This document shows, one piece after another, positions 54,652 through 61,879 of a stretch of DNA of 64,000 nucleotides. How positions within the stretch are numbered: position 1 is the stretch's first letter; the number at the start of each line of letters is the position of its first letter. The stretch is from Bradyrhizobium diazoefficiens USDA 110 (GTDB lineage: Bacteria; Pseudomonadota; Alphaproteobacteria; Rhizobiales; Xanthobacteraceae). Made by a program: the position numbers and the translations under genes. The notes below the pieces were generated by a model, which worked only from the letters and a program-made list of their open reading frames with translations, was not told the DNA's origin and made no database searches. The DNA lies in contig NC_004463.1 of NCBI RefSeq assembly GCF_000011365.1, positions 4,884,001-4,948,000 on the forward strand, in the 5' to 3' direction.

Positions 54652-56273
54652 TGTCGCTGTTCCTCCATTACCTGAGCATGCCGTATCTGCTCGAGGGCAT
54701 CGAGCTCACCCTCGAGGTGACCGCCCTCGGGCTCGGCGGCGGATTGATCCTCGGATTGATCCTCGCCGGCATGCAGCTCTCCCGCTTCTGGCTGCTGGCG
54801 GCGATCGCCAGGGCCTACACCGTGATCTTCCGCGGCACGCCGCTGATCCTCCAGATGGTGTTCGCCTACGACGCGCTGCCGCATATCGGCATCAAGCTGC
54901 CGGCGGTGCTGGCTGCCGGCCTCGCGCTCGCCTGCAACGAGGCGCCGTTCATCGCCGAGATGCTGCGGGCCGGCGTGCTCGGCGTCGACCGCGGGCAGGT
55001 GACCGCCGGCCAGGCGCTCGGCATGACGCCGCGGATCCTGATGTGGCGGGTGATCGCGCCGCAGGCGATCCGCACCATGATCCCGGCCTTCGGCAACGAG
55101 GCGGTGAGCGCGCTGAAAAATTCCTCGCTCGCCTCCGTCGTCGCGGTCCAAGAGCTGACGCTGCGCTCGACCCAGCTGGCGTCCTCGACCTTCGACTTCT
55201 TCTCGATCTTCTTCGCCTCGGGCCTTCTGTATCTCGTGCTGACCGCCACCATCAGCGTCATCCAGCTATTCGTCGAATGGCTGCTCGATCTCGACCGTGC
55301 CAAGGGCCGCGAGCGCAAGCTTGCTGATTACCTGCCGTGGCGCCGCGTCGATCTCGGCACCAACCTCGAACTTGCAGCCGTCACCGTTGATGATCCGGAG
55401 CCCGCACAAGCAGAGCTCGCGGACACCGCGCCGCTGGCGCTGACCCGCGAGGAGCGCACCCGCCGCGCCGCGACGATCGCGCGCAACAACATCGCGGTCG
55501 AGGCCAAGGACCTCACCAAGAGCTATGGCCCGCAAAAGGTGCTTAGAGGTCTCGACCTCACGGTCCGCGTCGGCGAGGTGGTCGCGCTGCTCGGCCCCAG
55601 CGGCTCCGGCAAGAGCACGCTGCTCCGCTGCATCAATCATCTCGAAAACTGGGACGCCGGCACCGTGCGCGTCGGCGGCCGGCGTCTCGGTTTTGACGAC
55701 GACGGCAAGCTGCTGTCGCCGCGGGCGATCGCCAACGAGCGGGCGACCGTCGGCGTCGGCATGGTGTTCCAGCAGTTCAATCTGTTTGCCCATTTGTCGG
55801 CAAAGGAGAACATCGCCGGCCCGTTGCGCTGGGTCCACGGCATGCCCCGGATCGATGCCGAGCGCCGCACCACCGAGCTGCTCGACCGGGTCGGGCTGTC
55901 GCACCGCGCCGATGCGCTGCCGCGGCATCTCTCCGGCGGCCAGCAGCAGCGCGTCGCCATTGCGCGGGCGCTTGCGCCGAACCCCAGCGTGCTGCTGCTG
56001 GACGAGCCGACCTCCGCGCTCGATCCCGAGCTCGTCAACGAGGTGCTGGAGGTGATCCGGCGCCTCGCCATCGACGACGGCCTCACCATGATCATCTCGA
56101 CGCACCAGATACGCTTCGCCGATGAAGTCGCCGACCGCGTCGCCTTCTTGAGCGGCGGCACGATCATCGAGGAGGGGCCGGCGCACGAGGTGCTCTCCAA
56201 CCCCCGCAATCCGCTCACCGCGCGCTTCCTCAGCGTAATGGAAGCCGACAAGACACCGGAGGCGGTCCGATGA
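54651..56273 (+). CDS. Fused ABC transporter permease and ATP-binding protein (polar amino acid class)
   Basis: 540 aa with both transporter parts in one chain. Residues 1 to about 215 are a HisM-type permease (YLLEGIELTLEVTALGLGGG, IFRGTPLILQMVFAYDALP, the EAA loop AGQALGMTPRILMWRVIAPQ, ALKNSSLASVVAVQEL). A charged linker (about 215-280) follows. Residues 282-535 are an ABC ATPase with Walker [23 protein letters not shown], signature [15 protein letters not shown], Walker [14 protein letters not shown] and switch ISTHQIRFA. A homodimer would thus be a complete importer. Such fusions are known in this family but uncommon. It overlaps the binding-protein gene (TGATG) and is followed by an amidase gene after 43 bp. 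Confidence 0.93.
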   Translation: MSLFLHYLSMPYLLEGIELTLEVTALGLGGGLILGLILAGMQLSRFWLLAAIARAYTVIFRGTPLILQMVFAYDALPHIGIKLPAVLAAGLALACNEAPFIAEMLRAGVLGVDRGQVTAGQALGMTPRILMWRVIAPQAIRTMIPAFGNEAVSALKNSSLASVVAVQELTLRSTQLASSTFDFFSIFFASGLLYLVLTATISVIQLFVEWLLDLDRAKGRERKLADYLPWRRVDLGTNLELAAVTVDDPEPAQAELADTAPLALTREERTRRAATIARNNIAVEAKDLTKSYGPQKVLRGLDLTVRVGEVVALLGPSGSGKSTLLRCINHLENWDAGTVRVGGRRLGFDDDGKLLSPRAIANERATVGVGMVFQQFNLFAHLSAKENIAGPLRWVHGMPRIDAERRTTELLDRVGLSHRADALPRHLSGGQQQRVAIARALAPNPSVLLLDEPTSALDPELVNEVLEVIRRLAIDDGLTMIISTHQIRFADEVADRVAFLSGGTIIEEGPAHEVLSNPRNPLTARFLSVMEADKTPEAVR

Positions 56274-56316
56274 GCGCAGTGTCCACAAGGCTCAAGACTC
56301 CCGAAGAGGCCACCTC

Positions 56317-57558
56317 ATGACGCATTTCACGCTGCCGGTTTCGCCGAAAACCGTTCACTGGGGCTATTTCTCCAAGACGGTCGCTCCGGCCCTGACGCTG
56401 CGCTCGGGCGACCGCGCCACCATCGAGACGCTGACCCATCACGCCAACGACGATTACGAGCGCATGATCCAGGGCGATCCCGGCGCCGAGAGCGTGTTTC
56501 AGTGGACGCGCGAGCACAAGGCGGTGGCGCGGCGCGGCTCGGGCCCCGTCGAAGGCCCGTTCATCCGCGGCGCGGGCGAGGGGATCGGCGTGCATCTCCT
56601 CACTGGTCCCGTGGCGATCGAAGGCGCCGAGCCCGGCGACATTCTCGAAGTGCGCATCCTCGATATCAGGCCGCGGCCGAGCTGCAGCGCCTGCCATGCC
56701 GGCCGCTGCTTCGGCTCCAATGTCGCAGCGAACTGGGGCTTTCACTACCACGACCTGATCGAGGAGCCGAAGCCGCGCGAGGTCGTCACCATCTTCGAGC
56801 TCGACACCTCGGGCGAGCCCTACGCGAAGGCGGTGTACAACTATGTCTGGACGCCGCAGACCGACCCTGATGGCATCGTGCATCCGACCATCGACTATCC
56901 CGGGGTCCGCGTCGACCACGCCACCATCAAGAAGCGCGAGAACATCCTCGCGAGCATGAAGGTGCCCGCACGATTGCATTTCGGCACCATGGGCCTTGCG
57001 CCGTCGGAAGCCGATTTCGTCAGCTCGATCCCGCCGAGCTACACCGGCGGCAACATCGACGACTGGCGCATCGGCAAGGGCGCGCGAATGTTCTATCCGG
57101 TCGCGGTTCCCGGCGCCTATTTCTCGGTCGGCGATCCCCACGCCGCCCAGGGCGACAGCGAGCTCGGCGGCACCGCGATCGAGACCTCGCTGACCGGCGA
57201 TTTCGAATTCATCCTGCACAAGAAGGCCGATCTGGCCGGCACCAATCTGGAAGGCCTCGACCATCCGATGCTCGAGACCGAGCAGGCCTGGTCGTTCTAC
57301 GGCTTCACCTATCCGAACTATCTCGCCGCGCTCGGGGCCGACGCACAAACCGAGATCGCCAATCACAGTAGTCTCGACCGTGCGATGCGCGATGCGTTCC
57401 GCAAGCTGCGCCGGTTCCTGATGACCGTGCACGGCCTCAGCGAGGACGAGGCGATCTCGCTGCTGTCGGTCGGCGCCGATTTCGGGGTCACCCAGGTGGT
57501 CGATGCCAATTGGGGCGTCCACGGCACGATCCGCAAGAACATCTTCCGGTGCGACTAG
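56317..57558 (+). CDS. Acetamidase/formamidase family amidohydrolase
   Basis: 413 aa FmdA/AmdA-family enzyme hydrolysing a short amide to acid and ammonia. HWGYFSKTVAP opens the fold. HAGRCFGSNVAANWG, PTIDYPGVRV and SVGDPHAAQGDSELGGTAIE, the most conserved block of the family, are present and intact. The C-terminal helix region has LRRFLMTVHGLSEDEAISLL. It lies 43 bp after a fused amino-acid-type importer and before a regulator that carries a paralogue of this enzyme. The substrate is probably an amide other than simple acetamide (inference). No signal peptide, so cytoplasmic. Confidence 0.92.
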   Translation: MTHFTLPVSPKTVHWGYFSKTVAPALTLRSGDRATIETLTHHANDDYERMIQGDPGAESVFQWTREHKAVARRGSGPVEGPFIRGAGEGIGVHLLTGPVAIEGAEPGDILEVRILDIRPRPSCSACHAGRCFGSNVAANWGFHYHDLIEEPKPREVVTIFELDTSGEPYAKAVYNYVWTPQTDPDGIVHPTIDYPGVRVDHATIKKRENILASMKVPARLHFGTMGLAPSEADFVSSIPPSYTGGNIDDWRIGKGARMFYPVAVPGAYFSVGDPHAAQGDSELGGTAIETSLTGDFEFILHKKADLAGTNLEGLDHPMLETEQAWSFYGFTYPNYLAALGADAQTEIANHSSLDRAMRDAFRKLRRFLMTVHGLSEDEAISLLSVGADFGVTQVVDANWGVHGTIRKNIFRCD

Positions 57559-57571
57559 ATCTCTCCGTCTT

Positions 57572-57675
57572 GTCATTCCGGGGCGAGGCAAAGCGTCGAA
57601 CCCGGAATCCATTTCACCACCGTCTTCTGCGCCCGATGGATTCCGGGTTCGCGCTTGGGCACGCCCCGGAATGAC
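57572..57675. repeat. Dispersed palindromic repeat, family B copy 2
   Basis: Ends GTCATTCCGGGGCG and CGCCCCGGAATGAC with an inner pair CGAACCCGGAATCCAT / ATGGATTCCGGGTTCG. It is related to the copy at 18783-18862. It separates the stand-alone amidase gene from the regulator-amidase fusion gene. Confidence 0.88.
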
Positions 57676-57740
57676 GAGCGTCAAGACGAGCGCATCATGC
57701 TCTAACCCGTTGAAGGTTAGCCTGTTTTCGGAATGAGAGG

Positions 57741-60170
57741 ATGACCAACGAGCCCCATTTGCGGCCCGTCGCTGCGACGGAGGATCGCGTGCGTCTGGCA
57801 CAGAGGTTGCTTCGATCAACTGCAATCTGGGTTGATCCGATGAGCTTCCGGCCGTTCACGAGCGAGTCCTACGCGCAAGACGACCGCCCCGAAGCCTGGC
57901 GGGACGTGCTGGCTGCCGTCGGCCTGCAACCGGCGACCGGCCATTCCTTCCTTGACGGACATGCAACCGCATCGCATCGCCATACTGCGGGCGTCGCGCT
58001 GACGCGCATGGCCGGGGGCGCGCAGACCATCGGTCCACTCTCGCAATCCAGCGAAGATATTCCGATCGCACTGATGCCGGTCGAGGACGGGATGGTGCTG
58101 AAGAGCGCCGGCGGCCACCGCATCGTTCCCGTCGGACATCTCGTGCTGCTGCCGCGCAGCGGGGACTGGAGCATCGTGTTCCAGCGCGACATGCGCGCGA
58201 TCGCGCTGTCGGTGACCTCCGAAGCGCTGCACGGGCGCTTCTCGGGCAAGCCGCGGCTCGGCGAGCCCCGCGTCGTGCCGCCCGGCGGCTTTGCCGATGT
58301 GTTCGCGCGCCTGCTCGATGCGACCGCGCGCACGCTCGACAGCTTGAGCGATGCCGAATGGAATGCGGTCGCGCAGAGCCTCGTCGATCTCCTCCTGACG
58401 CTCGCGCATCAACTGGCGGCCTCGACGTCCGAGGCCGGCACGAGCGCGACACAGGCGGCGCTCCTGCACCGGATCTGCCAGACCATCGAACGCCGGCTCG
58501 ACGATCCCGAGCTGGTGCCCGCGCGCGTCGCTGAGGCCGAGGGGATTTCCGAGCGCTACTTGCAAAAGCTGTTCGAGACGGTCGGCGACAATTTCACCCA
58601 CTATGTCCGCGAACGCCGGCTCCAGCGCGCCTGGGCCGACCTGTCCAATCCGGCGGAGGCGCATCGCTCAATCTCGGAGATCGCCTACGCCTATGGCTTT
58701 GGCGATTCCGCGCATTTCAGCCGCGCCTTCCGTCATCGCTTCGGCCTGCCGCCGCGCGAGTTTCGTCAGCAGGAGGCGGAGCGGGCGACCTCGCAGCACG
58801 GCGTCGCCGGTCAGCGTGGCTGGCCGCAGGAGGCGCTGGCGCAGCTCCGGGTGCATCCGGGCGTGGAGGCACGCAGCAGCGTCGCGTGTGCCGGCGCCGA
58901 GGAGCGCACGACAACGGAGCGCAGGCATCACCATCTCCCGGTCGAGGCCAGCCGCGTCCATTGGGGCTATTTCAGCCGCTCATTGCCGCCACAGATCGAG
59001 ATCGCTTCGGGTGACACCATCACCATCGAGACGCTGACCCAACACGCCTCCGACGCACCCGACATGATGATCGCGGGCGATGCCGGCGCCGAGAGCGTGT
59101 TCGGATGGACGCGCGATCGAAAGAACGTCGATCGCCGCGGGGCAGGGCCGATGGATGCCAGCGTGTTCGGCCGCGGCGCCGGCGAGGGGTTTGGCGTGCA
59201 CATCTGCACCGGGCCCGTCGCGGTGAAGGACGCCCAGCCCGGCGACGTTCTGGAAGTGCGCATCCTCGACATCGTGCCGCGCGCAAGCCGCAATCCGATC
59301 CATGCCGGCCGCGTGTTCGGCTCCTCGGTCGCGGCGTGGTGGGGCTATCACTACAACGAGTTTCTCGGCGGTCCGAAGCCGCGCGAAGCCGTGACGATCT
59401 ACGAGATATTTGACGACACCGACGCGCCGCACGCCCGCGCGCTGTATTCCTACCGCTGGGAGCCCCAGACCGATCCGTTCGGCGTGGTGCACGCGACCTA
59501 CGACTATCCCGGCATTCCCGTCATGCCCGCCACGATCAAGCGCCGCCACGCCGTGCTCGACGGCATCCGCATTCCCTTGCGGCCGCATTTCGGCGTGATC
59601 GCGGTGGCGCCGCGCGAGGTCGATTTCGTCGACTCCGTGCCGCCGTCCTATTTCGGCGGCAATCTCGACAATTGGCGGCTGGGGAAGGGGGCGGCCGTCT
59701 ATCTTCCGGTCTCCGTTCCCGGCGCGCTGCTGTCGGTCGGCGATCCCCACGCAGCCCAGGGCGACGGCGAACTCAGCGGCACCGCGATCGAGTGCTCGAT
59801 GACCGGCACCTTCGAGGTGATCCTGCACAAGAAGGCCGACCTTGCTGGCCAGCCTTTCGCCGATCTCTCCTATCCGCTGATCGAGACCGCGACCGACTGG
59901 GTGTTGACCGGCTTCAGCCATCCCAACTATCTCGCCGAGTTCGGCGCGCAAGGGCAGAGCGAGGTCTACGCCAAGTCCTCGCTCGACCTTGCCATGAAGG
60001 ATGCCTTCCGCAAGATGCGGCGCTTCCTGATGAACGTGAAGGGCCTCAGCGAGGACGAGGCGATCGCGCTGATGTCGGCCGCCGTCGATTTCGGCGTCAC
60101 GCAAGTCGTCGATGGCAATTGGGGCGTGCACGCCATCCTCAGCAAGCGCCTGTTCGAGAACGCCTCCTAA
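57741..60170 (+). CDS. AraC-type transcription regulator fused to an acetamidase/formamidase
   Basis: 809 aa with two complete halves. Residues about 30-235 look like an AraC sensory domain of the AraC_binding_2 sort (FRPFTSESYAQDD, VPVGHLVLLPRSGDWSIVFQ). Residues about 243-345 are a double helix-turn-helix: VARVAEAEGISERYLQKLFE-type first motif, then ISEIAYAYGFGDSAHFSRAF and the family ending RFGLPPREFR. A linker follows. Residues about 395-809 are a full amidase matching the 413 aa enzyme upstream (HWGYFSRSLPP, SVGDPHAAQGDGELSGTAIE, RRFLMNVKGLSEDEAI). No frameshift joins them. It may sense and destroy the same amide. ATG 57741 has GAGAGG directly adjacent, and ATG 57840 is an alternative. 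Confidence 0.9.
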   Translation: MTNEPHLRPVAATEDRVRLAQRLLRSTAIWVDPMSFRPFTSESYAQDDRPEAWRDVLAAVGLQPATGHSFLDGHATASHRHTAGVALTRMAGGAQTIGPLSQSSEDIPIALMPVEDGMVLKSAGGHRIVPVGHLVLLPRSGDWSIVFQRDMRAIALSVTSEALHGRFSGKPRLGEPRVVPPGGFADVFARLLDATARTLDSLSDAEWNAVAQSLVDLLLTLAHQLAASTSEAGTSATQAALLHRICQTIERRLDDPELVPARVAEAEGISERYLQKLFETVGDNFTHYVRERRLQRAWADLSNPAEAHRSISEIAYAYGFGDSAHFSRAFRHRFGLPPREFRQQEAERATSQHGVAGQRGWPQEALAQLRVHPGVEARSSVACAGAEERTTTERRHHHLPVEASRVHWGYFSRSLPPQIEIASGDTITIETLTQHASDAPDMMIAGDAGAESVFGWTRDRKNVDRRGAGPMDASVFGRGAGEGFGVHICTGPVAVKDAQPGDVLEVRILDIVPRASRNPIHAGRVFGSSVAAWWGYHYNEFLGGPKPREAVTIYEIFDDTDAPHARALYSYRWEPQTDPFGVVHATYDYPGIPVMPATIKRRHAVLDGIRIPLRPHFGVIAVAPREVDFVDSVPPSYFGGNLDNWRLGKGAAVYLPVSVPGALLSVGDPHAAQGDGELSGTAIECSMTGTFEVILHKKADLAGQPFADLSYPLIETATDWVLTGFSHPNYLAEFGAQGQSEVYAKSSLDLAMKDAFRKMRRFLMNVKGLSEDEAIALMSAAVDFGVTQVVDGNWGVHAILSKRLFENAS

Positions 60171-60187
60171 CCCCAAGGATATCCCAA

Positions 60188-60571
60188 GTGAAATTCCACA
60201 TGATCAGCGGCGGACCGAAGCCGGTCGCGCCCTTCAGCCACGCCGTCGAGACCGACGGCTTTGTCTTCGTCACCGGCCAGATGCCGGACACGCCGCAGTC
60301 GCCGGGCGTGCTGCCCGACGGCATCGTGGCGCAGACGCGAGCAGTGATGGAGAACCTGAAAGTGGTTTTGGCCGGCATCGATCTCGGCCTCGAGCACGTC
60401 GTGATGACGCGGATCTACCTCACGCGTTTCAAGGAAGACTACGCCGCGATGAACGAGACCTACCGCACCTACTTCGCGCCCGACCGGCTGCCGGCCCGCA
60501 CCTGCGTCGGCGTCACCGGGCTTGCCTATGACGCGCTGATCGAGATCGACCTGGTGTGCCGGCGGCCGTGA
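60188..60571 (+). CDS. RidA family reactive-intermediate deaminase
   Basis: 127 aa from a GTG start (MKFHMISGGPKPVAPFSHAV) with AAGGA about 10 bases upstream. The chorismate-mutase-like fold carries FVTGQMPDTP and YLTRFKEDYAAMNETYRTYF, with LPARTCVGVTGLAYDALIEI at the end. The substrate-binding Arg lies in ARTCVGV. RidA proteins hydrolyse imines and enamines to ketones and ammonia. It lies 17 bp after the regulator-amidase gene, so it is probably the last gene of the amide/nitrogen operon and may clear a reactive product of that pathway (inference). Confidence 0.9.
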   Translation: MKFHMISGGPKPVAPFSHAVETDGFVFVTGQMPDTPQSPGVLPDGIVAQTRAVMENLKVVLAGIDLGLEHVVMTRIYLTRFKEDYAAMNETYRTYFAPDRLPARTCVGVTGLAYDALIEIDLVCRRP

Positions 60572-60585
60572 GGCATGTGTGCTTT

Positions 60586-60700
60586 GTAGGGTGGGTTAGC
60601 CGAGCGGCTGCGCGAAGCGCTGGTCGGCTGGCGTAACCCACCACTTCTGCTTCTGCGGAGATAGACAGTGGTGGGTTACGCTGCGCTAACCCACCCTGCG
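60586..60700. repeat. Dispersed palindromic repeat, family A variant (copy 3)
   Basis: Ends GTAGGGTGGGTTAGC and GCTAACCCACCCTGC, with an inner inverted pair GGCGTAACCCACCAC / GTGGTGGGTTACGC. It differs in sequence from copies at 1022 and 5935 but shares the outer GTAGGGTGGG and the nested-hairpin plan. It follows the RidA gene. Confidence 0.8.
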
Positions 60701-60704
60701 ACCC

Positions 60705-61270
60705 CACAATCCCTTGCGTTGCCCGTCGGGCAAGACACCCAAGCCGCGGGTCAATCCGCTCAGGCGAAAAGATTCCACTTTACCGAAATTCGGCTTTGGC
60801 GTATTCGTGCGCCACCTCATCCCGGTCAGAGGGGCGTATCGCGATCGTCACGACACGCGGGGTGAGCTGCGGTGGACGCTAGTCACATCGGCGCGATGGG
60901 CATCGCAGGGCGGGCAACCGTGAGCGAAGGCCGTCGCGCACACGACCGGTGTGATCTGCGTACGGCAAAACTGTGTCGTCCTGGCGCCCGGGGTCTGTGC
61001 GCCAAGTCTTGTGGTGATGCAGCGGCCCGACCGGGCACGCGCATCAGCGATCCGCAAGGCGACGGGGGCAATAGTGCATCGCTCCCCGGGGAGAGCGCGG
61101 CATAAGCCGTCAAACCACTGCGCAGGGAAGGCCGTGTGTTGGGCTTCACCTGTATGCCGCTGTGCAGATTTTGTAGCCACCTTTCGCACAGTGGACCGTG
61201 GGTGCCCGGCCGGCACCCGGCCTTCCCTGCGCCCTCTGACATCGGAGGGTGTCGCGATGAAGCAAAGCTC
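60705..61270. repeat. Dispersed long non-coding repeat segment
   Basis: I recognise this stretch from memory as a type of sequence found in many copies in Bradyrhizobium and related genomes, where it produces spurious Arg/Pro-rich open frames on both strands (for example the minus-strand frame over 60848-61858). Boundaries are approximate. It has no real codon pattern and no RNA gene that I can identify. Confidence 0.55.
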
Positions 61271-61313
61271 GGGCGAAGCAAGCCGCGAGGACACGAAGGT
61301 GTGTCTGCAAGGT

Positions 61314-61406
61314 CGTAGGATGGGTAGAGCACTTGCGAAACCCATCATGCTTCGGCGCGCGCAGAAAAAGCTTTGATGGGTTTCGCTTCGCTCTACCCAT
61401 CCTACG
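61314..61406. repeat. Dispersed palindromic repeat, family A variant (copy 4)
   Basis: Ends CGTAGGATGGGTAGAGC and GCTCTACCCATCCTACG, with the inner inverted pair GCGAAACCCATCA / TGATGGGTTTCGC. It has the same nested-hairpin plan as the other family A copies. Confidence 0.82.
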
Positions 61407-61413
61407 AATACTC

Positions 61414-61488
61414 CGTCATTGCGAGCGCAGCGAAGCAATCCGGACTGCCGCCGCGGAAAGATTCTGCTTCGCTGCGCTCGCAATGACG
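61414..61488. repeat. Dispersed repeat, CGTCATTGCGAGCG family
   Basis: CGTCATTGCGAGCGCAGCGA at the left and CGCTGCGCTCGCAATGACG at the right form a long inverted repeat. This exact type of element is, from memory, abundant across Rhizobiales. Confidence 0.85.
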
Positions 61489-61517
61489 ACGCTAAGAGAG
61501 TCGAGCCCCAATTCTGG

Positions 61518-61654
61518 TCTCGTGCCCCGGACGCTGCGCAGCACGAAGTGACGCGCTGCAGAGCCGGGGCCCATGCCACAGCGTACGGTGCGGCTTCCTG
61601 GGTCCCGGCTTTGCGCCGCAACGTTTCACGTTGCAGCGCGTCCGGGGCACGAGA
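61518..61654. repeat. Dispersed repeat, GTGCCCCGGACGC family
   Basis: The inverted ends TCTCGTGCCCCGGACGC and GCGTCCGGGGCACGAGA enclose inner inverted blocks around GCCGGGGCCCA / TGGGTCCCGGC. It is a further dispersed family next to three others in this island. Confidence 0.82.
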
Positions 61655-61847
61655 GCGAGCAGCAAGCACCAAGCACCGTTGCCGAACGCTCCCTCCATCT
61701 CGCCTCAAATTGCAACCCGCGCGTGCAAGAAGTCTTGATCGGCTGTGAACTAGGGGTGATCGCCAGCCTTGAACGCGCCAAAGCCCGTCAGCGACCAACT
61801 CATAGAGTGCATAAGGATCAGTGGAACGTGATCGGCCTTCCCCCTTG

Positions 61848-61870
61848 TAAAGCACCAAAATGGTGCTTTA
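61848..61870. promoter_or_regulatory. Perfect palindrome resembling an NtrC site just before the pspA-fusion start
   Basis: 10-bp arms TAAAGCACCA and TGGTGCTTTA around AAA. The core GCACCA-N3-TGGTGC is very like the NtrC enhancer site known from E. coli glnA. It ends 9 bp before the ATG at 61880, and a further GTGCTTT follows. So near the start it would repress rather than activate, unless transcription begins elsewhere. No sigma-54 promoter is seen nearby. A local repressor operator is an alternative. Confidence 0.6.
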
Positions 61871-61879
61871 GTGCTTTCC

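Noticed and set aside
60848..61858. Long minus-strand open frame (336 codons)
   Set aside because: It runs through several dispersed palindromic repeats, has an Arg/Pro/Ser-rich translation of the spurious type common in Bradyrhizobium genomes, and has no ribosome site.
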